A stretch of DNA of 64,000 nt. Source: Apoda limacodes. Its lineage: Eukaryota; Arthropoda; Insecta; Lepidoptera; Limacodidae. The stretch spans positions 11,564,501 through 11,628,500 of the forward strand of contig OX291557.1 in the NCBI GenBank assembly GCA_946406115.1. The letters run 5' to 3'. Positions 33,500 to 44,254 of this stretch are shown here, one piece after another (position 1 is the first letter of the stretch; each line of letters begins with the position of its first letter). A model generated the notes under the pieces. The model was not told the origin of the DNA, ran no database searches, and was given only the letters and a program-made list of their open reading frames with translations. The position numbers and the translations under genes are program-made.

Positions 33500-33940
33500 A
33501 TTTTTAGGGTTCCGTACCCGAAGGGTTATTAGCGGAACCCTATTACTAAGGCTTCGCTGTCCGTCCGACCGTCTGAAACCAGGCTGTTTCTCATGAACCG
33601 TGATAGTAAGACAGATGAAAGTTTCACAGAAGATGTATTTCTGTTGCCGCTATAACAACAAATAATAAAAAACAGAATAAAATAAATATATAAGCTCCCA
33701 TACAACAAACGTGATTTTTTTGCTCGATTTTGCTCGATATTGATAACGGCAACAGGTACACGTAAAATATACACAGAATATTTATAGTCGCTTTAAAATT
33801 AAATAGTTAAATTAAAATAAAGCAAATATTTAAGGGGGGCTCCTATAAAACAAACATGATTTTTTTTTGCCATTTTTATAGATAATGGTACGGAACCCTT
33901 CGTGCGCGAGTCCGATTTGCACTTGGCCGATTTTTTAGAG
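33500..33940. repeat. GGGTTCCGTAC-family repeat
   Basis: It starts TTAGGGTTCCGTACCCGAAG with GGCTTCGCTGTCCGTCCGAC, then CATGAACCGTGATAGTAAGA and TTTCACAGAAGATGTATTTC. It ends TGGTACGGAACCCTTCGTGC and CACTTGGCCGATTTTT. It sits next to the preceding repeat. Confidence 0.7.
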
Positions 33941-34934
33941 GAGATTTTTAAGAGGTCACACTACAATTACTACAAGTTTAGAGCTTCTACGTAGGTATTA
34001 CTGATTTTATTAAAGATCAGAAACATGTTCATACATTAATTATCCATCATCCATCCCCATGAGACCCCACTTAAATTTTTACTTTTTAATTTTTTTGAAT
34101 TATAAATTAGGTAGGTAATCCGTCGTAATAACACATATTCTGTGATAATTTCACATATCTACCTGTTAAGATTCAACAATCCAAAAAAGGATCCACGAAA
34201 TAAATAATAATTATTATTAAATAATAATGAATTTTTTTTAACCTGAGCTGCCCTTAAAACATCATTGCAATTGCAAATTGCAAACATTATTGCCCATAAA
34301 ATATTTTTTCTTGATTTCGTTCCAAGGCTGTATGGCAGCTTACATTACAGAGGCACTTTGCTATAAATTTTATCAGATTCAATACAAATATGGCGAAATT
34401 AAAACGTTGTGTGTGACAATGGTGACATAAGGCGGTATTAGTTTCCATACTATAAGGTTTCGTATTTGCAATTTGGCTACTGAACCCTGAATACAAACAG
34501 GCCGAGCTTAAATAGTTAAAGATGTTACAATATGGCTAGCTGTAAATGCAGATTAGGTGTAAATTTGAAACAGACTCAAAAAAAAAATATGACAAACTAA
34601 TTATATATAATTTGTAGACTCCAAACTTCCCTAGAAACTACACAAAAACGCCTTTATAAATATCAAATGGCGCATCATGGATGCAATATTAAGATTGAGT
34701 GCAAATGAGGCGCGAGGCGCGTGCGCAGCCTAACGTATTGTATTACAGACGGACCGACTGACTGACAGATATTCTACACCTTCCGATGTGTTTTTTTATG
34801 CTCCAACATGAGATATTAATTACTTGGGTGGAGGTTATCCACAAGCCCAATTTTACAATTTTATGTCCTTATGAGTATCTATATGTTAAGCAGAAGCATT
34901 TTCTTAACTATTTACACTTTAGTTAATTTCCAAT
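33941..34934. other. intergenic sequence
   Basis: Nothing recognised. Confidence 0.35.
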
Positions 34935-35205
34935 CGTCGGCTCCGTGACTTAGTGGGTAATGACACGATTGCTGAATAGAGGGGCGTGGTGGGTTCGATT
35001 CCCGCACAAGACAAACATTTATTATTTGTATTTGTCTTGAGACTGGGTGTGTTCTATGTATAATATGTATGTATTCACAAAAAAGTGTATATACATATAT
35101 ATATCCGTTGTCTGGTATCCAATATCCATAGCATAAGCTTTGCTTAGTTTGGGACCAGACGACGCTGTGTTTAATGTCCAAACATATTTATTTATTTATT
35201 TAATT
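34935..35205 (+). repeat. near full-length tRNA-derived SINE
   Basis: It has a CGTCGGCTCCGTGACTTAGT head, a B box GGTTCGATTCC (34992-35002) and ACAAGACAAACATTTATTAT. The body is GTCTGGTATCCAATATCCAT and AGCATAAGCTTTGCTTAGTT, then GACGACGCTGTGTTTAATG. It ends in an ATTTATTTATTT tail. This is the most complete of four copies seen (14455, 29882, 62023). Confidence 0.8.
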
Positions 35206-36514
35206 TTATAGCGATACTAAAGTGAGTTTAAAAAAAAATTTAAACACCTTTGAACTTAAAAAAGACTGACTCCGCAAATTTAATCTTAAATAAACATCGA
35301 AAATCAGGTGTGTCGTACACGCATTAATCTAGTATGGAGAATTAATGCAATTTATTATTTGAAAAAGTTGTTACCCGATTTTGTTTAAATTTTGATTGAA
35401 AGTATATCAATATACTCGATGTGAAAGTATTTACAAAGCGCTATTTTTGTTATATTTATTAGATTTTAATGGTTTAAAAGTTAGAAAAGGGAAAAATAAG
35501 ATTCTTCGCAAAACTTACTCCGGAAAAAAAACTTAAGAGAATACACTTCGTGGACCCCGCGCGGATTTTACATTTTTGCTAAAATGTTGCTGTCCCTATC
35601 GCACACGACGCGGGTGCGAGACCCCCTTTCGCCGCGCCGCGCGCCTTATTCTGGTATGATTTTGTCGGATAGCTGCAACGTCAGTATTCTGATAAGCGAT
35701 ATGACTTTCATCCAAAAATACTATATTTTGAGCATTAACGAAGTATAAATGAATGATCATCATTAATTTTTCAATTTAATAAGTATTTAATGTGCTGCCA
35801 TATTGTTTATCCGATTGCGATAAAACTATGTTAATTTATTGCTACCACTTGCGCAAAAGTTATAGGCATGAAAGAATGTCATTAGTTGAAATGGAAAAGG
35901 TATTAGACGTTCTGTTCGGCGCGCTCTCTGAAAAAATAGCTAGGTACATGCGAGTTTTTTTTTGAAAAAATCTTTATTTATAGGCAGGAATGAATATTGA
36001 AATAGGAGGAGGTTTCTGAGCTAACATTCATTTATCTTTTCACGGAAACCAGCAAGGACGATAATAAAATAGGTAGGTAACTCGGTACCTCGTAACATTT
36101 TGACCCACACATACGGTATCTACCGTTTTTTAAATTTACTTTAAAATCATAATAATGTTAATAATGGTAAAATGTAAGTACAAATATTTACTTACCTTTT
36201 ACCATTTTTAAATTAATAGTTATATATTATAAGTACTTATAGGCTACTTAATTAGTATTTTTCAAAATAATTGTACGATACGAAATAACGTTACGAAATA
36301 ACGTTACGAAATTGTTGATGAAGTTAAGAAGTAAGTTGTAACTTTTAAAAAACAAGGTAACATAAATGTAACGTTGGCGGTCAATAGATAGTTAATAATA
36401 CCAAAATAATCTATAAGGTTGTAATTCGTAAACAATATTCCTAGTAAGTATTTTTTGAAGTGGAGTAGGGTAAAACATCGAAATGTCGGCCCCTTAACAT
36501 GAAACGCAACTTTC
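35206..36514. other. intergenic sequence
   Basis: It contains a GC-rich patch at 35550-35650 (GACCCCGCGCGG, TTTCGCCGCGCCGCGCGCCT) with no ORF of note. A 13-bp motif ACGAAATAACGTT is repeated near 36280-36312. No gene. Confidence 0.35.
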
Positions 36515-37022
36515 AGTCCCTTTAGGCCCTTTTGACTCGGTTGAACGATGTGCTGTGAGAATTGTCAACGATTCCAAACTCACTTGCGGTATCGAGCCCT
36601 TAAGTCTTAGGAGAGACTTTGACTCCCTGTGTATGTTCTACTGCTTGTACAATGGGTTGTGTTCTGAGGAATTGTTCGAATTAATGCCCACGGCTACTTT
36701 CTACCATAGCACTGCTCCGAGCTGCTGCTCGCCATCGGCAGGGACTTCATTTCATACTTTGGAACCGAAATGGTCGCGTACAATGCTGTTCCAGAGAAAC
36801 TTCCTCCCGCGAACGCTTAAGTTGTGGAATGAGCTCCCTGCCAAGGTTTGCTCTAAGGACTACAGTACGGGGTTCTTCAAGACAGAAGTTATTAGATTGC
36901 TGGAGGGTCGGCAACGCGCGAGTGATATCCCTGGTGTTGCACGCGTCCATAGGCTACGGTGACCGCTTACCATCAGGCGGACCGTAAGCTTGTTTGCCAC
37001 GTTAGTGGGATTAAAAAAAAAA
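36515..37022 (+). pseudogene. 3' fragment of CR1/Jockey-like LINE ORF2 plus tail
   Basis: The frame reads the C-terminal end of a LINE reverse transcriptase ORF: ERCAVRIVNDSKLTCGIEPL, SLRRDFDSLCMFYCLYNGLC, NFLPRTLKLWNELPAKV and GRQRASDIPGVARVHRLR. A tail with ACCGCTTACCATCAGGCGGA and a poly-A run at 37012-37021 follows. It is the same family as the minus-strand LINE at 44255-47880. A 5' truncation leaves only the last part of ORF2. Confidence 0.85.
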
Positions 37023-37989
37023 TAGTACTAAGTTATAATTTTAAAAATCGTGTTCACTTCCTACTGATTGACTGAAGACATTAAAGATTATGTAATGCGT
37101 CATTGAATTATATTTTAAATGTAACATTGGCGGTATGTATGCAATATGGTGTCTTTATGTCGTACGCTCCAGCTGCACACTAGTATAGAAGCCGGCGGCA
37201 GCAGTGCAATTTTAACACTAATTTGGCGGAAAATGTCAACGGATACCACTCTGGAAATATGTTTTTTTTGATCATAAATAGCTTGCAATGGTTTTCTTAC
37301 TGCTTCCGGACAGTAAAATAGCAATGTAAAATTTTTTTTATTTTATTTTAGTTGTTTACTTTAATTTGCTACTTAGAAATAATGGGGTCCATGATAGGAT
37401 TCTTATTTCATTACAAAACCCTATTGCTAGCCTGCGGCCGAGACAAGGGGGATGACAGCGATTTTATAATTTATTAGTATAGTACAAAGTTAGGGCTCTT
37501 ATAGTTTATAAGGCGTTCCATACCCGTTAATTGAATGACCAAAGTTCAGCCGCCTTTTAATGTTAGTTATACTATTCTATTAGACTATAAAAATCACAGC
37601 CCACATTAGGCTACTCTTACAACCTAAGCTCGGCCACATTTACCTGTTTTGATGAAATAAAGTATGTTCAAAATACTAAATAAGTCTATTCATGTAACTG
37701 TGTGGAACAGTGTGTTCATAATTATTTGCTAAAATACACAATGCAGTTTGCCACATTAATCATTTATTTTTTAATAATAATATAAAAATTTTAATAATTT
37801 TATTTATCATTCGTCAAATTCAGTTTTAAATATAGCATAAAAATCATAAGCAAATACCTATATAACCTAATAATAACTTTCAATTTTAAATAACAATGAC
37901 TTATAATGCCTTCTTTTGTTAACGATTTAGAACATTCTTTACTGGCCGATATTAGAGTAAAAGAAGGTTGTATTATGGAAATGTTACTA
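37023..37989. other. AT-rich intergenic sequence
   Basis: Nothing recognised. Confidence 0.35.
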
Positions 37990-38050
37990 GTGTCCCTAGG
38001 CTATGGTGGCGGCTTACCATCAGGCGGACCGTTAGCTTGTTTGCTAATTT
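37990..38050 (+). repeat. short 3' tail of CR1/Jockey-like LINE
   Basis: CCTAGGCTATGGTGGCGGCT, TACCATCAGGCGGACC and GTTAGCTTGTTTGC match the LINE tail, followed by AT-rich sequence. Confidence 0.6.
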
Positions 38051-38254
38051 TTAATATATAATATTTAATTTATTTTTTAATATTTAAAAAAAAATTAGAT
38101 ACTGTTCTATTCTTTTTACTTAGGAATAATTAGAAATCTTTTTCTAGACTTTCAATCTTAGTGACACATAGTTTACAGCAGATGTAGGTACAATTATTTT
38201 GAAAATAGGTATCATACGGCAAATTTTTAAATAGGTATGTATTCATTATAAAAA

Positions 38255-38630
38255 TCCATACTAATATTATAAATGCAAAAGTAAATCTGTCTGTTTGTAC
38301 CTCTTCACGCTTAAACATCTGTACTGATTAAGATCAAATTTAGCATGGAGATAGTTTGACTCCCGAGAAAGGACATAGGCTACTTGAAAACGTCAATGTG
38401 AGTCGGTTTTTTTATAATAAAGGAGTTTCCGTTGAAATCTTACATCTATAACCGAATTCAGGGCGGAAGGAACTGCGGTCAAATTTGGCATGGATATAGT
38501 TTGAGTCCCGAAGAAGGACATAAGCTACTTAAAAACGTCAAGTGTGAGTCGGTTTTTTTTCTATAAGTGAGTAGTTGTCGTTGAAATTCTACACCGATAA
38601 CGCGGGCAAAAGCTATAGTATTATATAAGT
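38255..38630 (+). repeat. GTCT-type Lepidoptera element with internal duplication
   Basis: It starts ACTAATATTATAAATGCAAA, has CTGTCTGTTTG and ACCTCTTCACGCTTAAA, then two tandem units. Each unit runs from ATGGAGATAGTTTGACTCCC- or ATGGATATAGTTTGAGTCCC-like sequence through AACGTCAA and GTGAGTCGG to ACCGAATTC or ACCGATAACGC. It ends GCGGGCAAAAGCTATAG, mirroring the partial copy at 1-390. Confidence 0.7.
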
Positions 38631-38744
38631 GTAACTTACTCATGATCCTGTCTGATCGGGGGTCAATAAATTGCAAATAAAATGGTTACACTTTTAATTT
38701 TATTACCTACTATTATTTTGCACGCTGTAGGCAGTGCTCTTTAT

Positions 38745-39570
38745 AGGTATTACTAGCTGACGCGGTGAACCGTGTTTCTTTTTATTAAACAACTGCCGCA
38801 CCAACCTATTGTGAAAGGGTTGTACTAATTCAGAAACCTTCCCCGACATGTGCATAACAACTTACCAAAATTTTATTAAAATCAGTTTACCCTTAAAGTG
38901 CGAGTCGGACTCGCACTTGACCGTTTTTCTTTTATAAAAACCTTGCCCTAACACTTTCAAACACAACAAAAAAATTACCCGAATTGGTCCAGCCGTCTTC
39001 GAGTTTTCCTTAGTGCATGAGGCCGACTCGCACTTGATCCTTTTTTCTTTCTCAGAAACCTTCCCCGGCGTGTGCAAAACAACTTACCAAAATTTCATTA
39101 AAATCGGTTTACTCTTAGTGCGCGAGTCCGACTCGTTCTTGACCATTTTTTTCTTTCATAAAAACCTTGCTCTGACACTAATAAGCACAACAAAAAAAAT
39201 ATCCCGAATTGGTCCAGCCGTCTTCGAGTTTCGCGCTTAGCCACAAATTTTGCGATTCATTTTTATTTATAAAGTAAAACCGTTTTCCCCTTTTTGCGCG
39301 AGCCTGACTCGCACTTGTCCCTGTCAGACTCGCACTTGCCCTTTTTGAAACCTTACCCGGCGTGTGCATAAAAACTTACCGAAATTTCATTAAACTCGGT
39401 TTACTCTTAGTGCGCGAGTCCGACTCGTACTTGACCGTTTTTTTCTTTCATAAAAACCTTTCTCTAACACTTATAAGCACAACAAAAAAAAAACACCCGA
39501 AATGGTCCAGCCATCTTCGAGTTTCGCGCTTAGCAACAAATTTTGCGATTCATTTTTATTTATAAAGATT
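38745..39570 (+). repeat. tandemly amplified Lepidoptera repeat, three units
   Basis: It begins TACTAGCTGACGCGGTGAAC. A block GAAACCTTCCCCGxCxTGTG, then ACTTACCAAAATTTCATTAA, TTAGTGCGCGAGTCCGACTC and GGTCCAGCCGTCTTCGAGTT, recurs from about 38831, 39053 and 39345. Units are about 222, 292 and 226 bp. The second has an extra segment with two GACTCGCACTTG motifs. Several overlapping ORFs here are repeat-derived and not genes. Confidence 0.7.
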
Positions 39571-40138
39571 ACGCTTAATACCTACCTAGTTAAAGGTCAA
39601 ATAATCTAATCACATTGCTGCGCAACGAAACATGCAACAGTGATATTTTCGTAATTGTTTCCTTAGGTACCTACCTACTTACGTCAAACACAATACAAGT
39701 AAAGATTCGCTCACGGTTGGCCCGCGACTGATTTTGGCTGCTACCTCGCCTCGCCTCCCCCGTCTCAAGCCCCCCGTGTTTGTCAAGCAAGCCAGCATCA
39801 TGATTTTTTTGTTTCGAATTATTGTGTTTATTCATTTAATTTAGTAAGAATGAAAGTAAAGGTTTTTTATTTAGAAAATTTATTATATTATCTAGGTCTA
39901 TGGTGCTTTAAAATTTTCGGAAACATTAAGTTGCAGCTGTTTTGACCATAAATAGTAGTTTTTGGACTCTTATAATTTTAGAACTACACAATTTCACGTA
40001 AAACTGAAACACCACAGACCTAGATATTAGTTGTCTGGGCTTGTAAAAACAAAAAAACATTGAGTTTGAGGGATTGATATTTATCAGAGGAGAAAAATCC
40101 TGTTGCATGGAGCGCGCTGCGAATCCGATACTCTTAAG
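39571..40138. other. intergenic sequence left of the LTR element
   Basis: No gene was recognised. The segment 39715-39780 is GC-rich. Confidence 0.35.
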
Positions 40139-40144
40139 AATATT
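40139..40144. repeat. target-site duplication AATATT, left
   Basis: It is identical to 43655-43660 on the other side of the LTR element. Confidence 0.7.
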
Positions 40145-40837
40145 TGGGAACACGGGTTTCCTGACTCCGTTGAGGTTTTGTGACAGTAGGTAAATAAAAC
40201 GTATTGTTCAAGTTGACTCCATTTATTATACGGAATGTCACACAGCTTTAGGTAACGCTAACGGCCTGAAGTGGAAACGTTAGGTCGGGTCAGAATCGTA
40301 TTATTAGAGCGGGCGCGGTCGCGAGATGCTGGACACAACTCGAAATTGGTATCGTGTGGTAACTACAGGTAACTGACCCGGTAACTGGTGATGACTGGAG
40401 AATAGCGATAACTGTAGATGACTGGCGATAACTTGCGATAACTAACTTGATCCCTTAGTTTCCACTTCTTAAGTAACTGCGTAAGAAGGCGGTGCTGTAG
40501 TCATGGAGACGCGTTGCCAGGTTGACTGGCTATTGGTCGAATGTGCGGGAGGAGAGAGAATGACCATTGTTATTGGTCAGAAGTGTTCGGCGCGTATTTT
40601 GAATGAAGCACCACGTGCTAGAGTGACGTCACAGGGTTTTGGCGCGCAGTGTTCCACGCGGACTTTTATGACGGCAATTGCGTTAGCTTACGGTGAAGTC
40701 TCACGGTCGAAATAACGGGAATTGATATTTTAGAAACGGGACCCTTTTGTTGGGAGACATCCGTTTAGAGAAAGCGGCGAATATACCGTTAGTTGGGCAA
40801 GGCTATGGATGATGCAATTTGCCAGAAAGTTCCTACA
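40145..40837 (-). repeat. 3' LTR (693 bp)
   Basis: In element orientation it starts TGTAGGAACTTTCTGGC and ends CGTGTTCCCA. It matches 43088-43654 closely but has about 99 and 27 extra bases. The 27-base difference lies between two GATGACTGG repeats. Confidence 0.93.
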
Positions 40838-40850
40838 CCACCCCCCTAAC
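40838..40850 (-). promoter_or_regulatory. polypurine tract of LTR element
   Basis: On the minus strand TTAGGGGGGTGG lies directly before the 3' LTR, the position of the plus-strand DNA primer. Its survival shows that the pol deletion stopped just short of it. Confidence 0.7.
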
Positions 40851-40899
40851 CAGAAAAAAAGGCCAGGGCGAAATAAAAAAAAAAATATACAATTGACAG

Positions 40900-41365
40900 A
40901 AGAACACAGATAGCGGTCTGGGATGGTTCCAGCATTTAATGCTCTGTAATCCCCACACGGACGACAAGTGGAGTCACGTTTCGGAGCCATGTGCAACGGC
41001 GAGGACCAAGAACTCTTGGATGGTCTCGCGGTTCCATTGGCAATCATATCCACAAACTCCTTTTTGGCTGCTGTTAACATCTGAGGTCCCAGACGCCGAG
41101 GTCGACAGGAAAATGGGGGACCGTCTGTTGTATGGATATAGTGGATCGTGGTGTGCTTCACCTCCTTTACCAATCCTGGCGGCTTGGTGATGTCCGGAAA
41201 TTGAGCCAATATGTGGCTGAAAGGCGAATCAGATGCGGACATCACCTTTACACTATGCTGCTGGACGCAAGATACAGCCGCTACAGAAGATAAACCAGTC
41301 TTCCCGTCTAACAGGCGCTTGCTGTTGCAATCAGGCAGCAGGTTGTAGTACGCCAAGAAATCGGA
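40900..41365 (-). pseudogene. truncated Ty3/gypsy reverse transcriptase
   Basis: The frame holds the connection and N-terminal reverse transcriptase region: HILAQFPDITKPP, VKHTTIHYIHTTDGPPFSCR, MLTAAKKEFVDMIANG, RPSKSSWSSPLHMAPK and CGDYRALNAGTIPDRY. It breaks off there, before the catalytic YxDD box, and runs into unrelated and then LTR sequence. RNase H and integrase are absent. Confidence 0.88.
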
Positions 41366-41692
41366 CCCAATGATGGCTGTGTCGACGTCAGCAATAACAA
41401 AATTCCACCGGAAATCTCGGCGGAGACCTAAGTTAAGATTGAGCAGAATGGTGCCATAAGTATTTATGGTACTACCATTGGCAGCGCTCAGTTGGTATTA
41501 CGTTTGCTGACGTCTACCAGGAACATATTTGGAGGGAACACAACAAAGATCGGAACCCGTATCAATTAAAAAACTTCGCTTGGTGTTCCGATCTACCACG
41601 AATAGACGGCGACTTTTGATTGCGCAGTCGGCTGCCGCCACTACTAACTGCCTTGTCCATTTTCCGCTGGCTGCTGGGAGGGGGCGCTCCAA
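41366..41692 (-). pseudogene. retroelement aspartic protease, frameshifted
   Basis: SFLIDTGSDLCCVPSKYVPG carries the catalytic DTG of a retroviral-type aspartic protease. After a frame change near 41498, INTYGTILLNLNLGLRRDFR and FVIADVDTAIIGSDFLAYY continue the fold up to the reverse transcriptase. The domain order gag-protease-RT is as expected for this clade. Confidence 0.85.
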
Positions 41693-41889
41693 TCACAAGG
41701 CTGGGTGCACTTACGCGCGTTTTATCTGTAGCGAAAATGGTGGTGGCTATACCATTTCCTAGTTGGGTCTCTGCTGCGGCTACGGTTGCGGGATGGCCCA
41801 CTTGACCGGCTCCTGCTGCGCTGCCGATTGCCGTTTGATAATGCCGCCACTAACTTGGTGAGCTCGACAACCTGCGCATGGAGAATACC

Positions 41890-42564
41890 TTACTCCGAGG
41901 GCGGCGGCGCCACAGGGATGTTAGAGCCCACCGCATAGATTTGAGGGGTTACTGGAGTAACCTTCATTATTTTGTCGGCGACCTCCGCCACTTTTCCGAG
42001 TGGTGACTCGGCTTGTGCGGTAAGAATGGCCTGGACATTCCTAGGCATACGTCGCAACCACAGCTGACGAATCATATTTTCGTCTGACAGCGTTGCCCCT
42101 GCTAATGAGCGTAAATGTCGCAGAAACTGTGACGGTTTTCTGTCACCTAACTCCTCTTCAGACACTAGTTGCCTAACGCGCTGCTCCTCCGAGGATGATA
42201 GGCGATGTACGAGTGCCTCTTTTAGCCGCTTGTACCTATGCTGTTTTGGAGGATTGGTAATTATATCCTCTACCTCTGCAGCCAACCGGGTATCTAATTG
42301 ACCTATTACGTAATTATATTTAGTACTGTCACTATTAATTCCACAAATGTCCAACTGTGCCACCACCTGCGCAAACCACACCGCCGGTCGGTCCGCCCAA
42401 AACGGCGGTAATTTAACTGCCACTTTACATACACTGTTACTATTACTACTGCTAGGTGGTACATTATCATTATAACTTACTGGAGCTGTGCATTCATTTA
42501 ATCTTTGATCTAGAATTTTCTTTTGTTTCGCCAGGGCTTTTAGTTGGGATTCTATTTGTTCCAT
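41890..42564 (-). pseudogene. Gag of CsRn1-like LTR element
   Basis: A 224-codon frame starting at ATG 42564. After a coiled-coil-like start (QIESQLKALAKQKKILDQRL) it has the capsid-like region VKLPPFWADRPAVWFAQV and GQLDTRLAAEVEDIITNPP, then LGDRKPSQFLRHLRSLAG and QLWLRRMPRNVQAILTAQ. This is the hallmark order of CsRn1/Kabuki-type Gag in insects. It stops after PVAPPPSE. I do not see the zinc knuckle that should follow, so the C-terminal nucleocapsid part is deleted or degraded. Confidence 0.88.
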
Positions 42565-43066
42565 TGTAAAATAAAAAAAAAAAAAACCAGCTATGAAAAT
42601 CCAAAATACGATAATTAGAAATAAATAAAAGGATCGTGTTCAGTGGCGGTCTATATAAAAAGTAAAAAAAAAAAATTTAAAAAAGAAAAACTAAATTAAT
42701 TCCTCATCACCCGATAGTTTTAGTTTTAGATTTTTCTTGTTAAAGTAATTAGTACACTCCCTAGCAGCAGTGAATATAAAGTACACAAACAATAAATTCT
42801 TATAAACAAAAGCTAAAAGTCCAATTAAATAAAAAATATTATCTTCCAAGAATTACCTTAACAATAACATCAGATCTAACAGAAAAGTTGTAGTTGTAGA
42901 TATGCGCGGCACATATTTCACTTTCGTGGGTTCACTCGAAGTAAAATAGTCTCAAAAAAAAAATTTTTTGAAAACCAATAACGTGTATTTTAACAGTCTT
43001 CACGTGACTTATGAATGTAAAGTTCATATAACAACACTTACGACCGCACTTGGTATTCAGGTATTC
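42565..43066 (-). other. leader region of LTR element
   Basis: Untranslated AT-rich leader between the primer-binding site and gag. Several A-rich runs on the plus strand. Confidence 0.6.
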
Positions 43067-43084
43067 ATCACGTCGGGGTCACCA
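43067..43084 (-). promoter_or_regulatory. primer-binding site of LTR element
   Basis: On the minus strand TGGTGACCCCGACGTGAT lies three bases after the 5' LTR. It is complementary to a tRNA 3' end (CGTCGGGGTCACCA). From memory this fits tRNA-Trp, the primer of the CsRn1 clade. Confidence 0.75.
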
Positions 43085-43087
43085 CTT

Positions 43088-43654
43088 TGGGAACACGGGT
43101 TCCCTGACTCCGTTGATGTTTCGTGACAGTAGGTAAATAAAACATATTGTTCAAGTTGACTCCATTTATTGTACGGAAAGTCACACAGCTTTAGGTATCG
43201 CTAAAACTACAGGTAACTGACCCGGTAACTGGTGATGACTGGCGATAACTTGCGATAACTAACTTGATCCCTTAGTTTCCACTTCTTAAGTAACTGCGTA
43301 AGAAGACGGTGCTGTAGTCATGGAGACGCGTTGCCAGGTTGACTGGCTATTGGTTTAATGTGCGGGAGGAGAGAGAATGACCATTGTTATTGGTCAGAAG
43401 TGTTCGGCGCGTATTTTGAATGAAGCACCACGTGCTAGAGTGACGTCACAGGGTTTTGGCGCGCAGTGTTCCACGCGGACTTTTATGACGGCAATTGCGT
43501 TAGCTTACGGTGAAGTCCCACAGTCGAAATAACGGGATTTGATATTTTAGAAACGGGACCCTTTTGTTGGGAGACATCCGTTTAGAGAAAGCGGCGAATA
43601 TACCGTTAGTTGGGCAAGGCTGTGGATGATGCAATTTGCCAGAAAGTTCCTACA
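43088..43654 (-). repeat. 5' LTR (567 bp)
   Basis: Closely matches the 3' LTR apart from two internal gaps and a handful of substitutions, which indicates a fairly recent insertion. It would contain the element's promoter. Confidence 0.93.
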
Positions 43655-43660
43655 AATATT
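43655..43660. repeat. target-site duplication AATATT, right
   Basis: It matches 40139-40144. Confidence 0.7.
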
Positions 43661-44254
43661 TATAGGATTTTTACTGACTACTACGGAGCCACGGATGGTT
43701 ATCAGTCTATGTATGTACTCGGCTGTAAACATGTTAATATGTTCCCATGTAGCTCGGAAACTAATGATCGTACCTCGACAAATGAGGTGTCGTAACCTTC
43801 GTCTTAGTAGTCCGGGTGTCATAGCCTATGTGATGTCATATTAAATCCAACATGGTGGTTATACCTTGCAGAATTCTCACAGCAATAAAAAAGTATTTTC
43901 CAATCACAGATATATCGAAATGGTATCAAATGAAAGTTCTCGATGAGCACATATATTTCAATTACATTTCAACTATTCTAATACGGTACACAATGGGGTG
44001 TATAAAAAGTTTCAGTTGTTATATAATGTAGCTACCTATTATTATTTTATTTTAACTAAATTAGACAACTGTAATAGGTGATGCACATAAGGCACCTTTC
44101 CGTAGGTACAATTTTATCGAAATCGACAATTGGGAAACGGCAGCTTTGTCCTTTGGTGAATTCCCCCGGATTTTATCGCGGCAAGATTCGCACAGCACAG
44201 CATGTCCCTTTAGGGCCCGTGACACCACTGGCTGTCACCACTGGTGGTGTCAAG
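43661..44254. other. spacer between LTR element and LINE
   Basis: No gene recognised. The small open frames are not protein-like. Confidence 0.35.

Larger units (their letters stand above)
40145..43654 (-). mobile_element. Ty3/gypsy (CsRn1-like) LTR retrotransposon with deleted pol
   Basis: A 3.5-kb element in minus orientation. It has two LTRs with TG...CA ends, a 6-bp target duplication, a primer-binding site, a gag frame, a protease with DTGSD, the beginning of reverse transcriptase and a polypurine tract next to the 3' LTR. The rest of reverse transcriptase, RNase H and integrase is missing between about 40850 and 40920, so it cannot move by itself. The primer site (TGGTGACCCCGACGTG, minus strand) is the type I associate with tRNA-Trp-primed CsRn1-clade elements (from memory). 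No envelope gene is seen. Confidence 0.92.

Noticed and set aside
40145..43654. Endogenous retrovirus with envelope
   Set aside because: No envelope frame is present and the gag/protease/primer site fit a CsRn1-type Ty3/gypsy retrotransposon.
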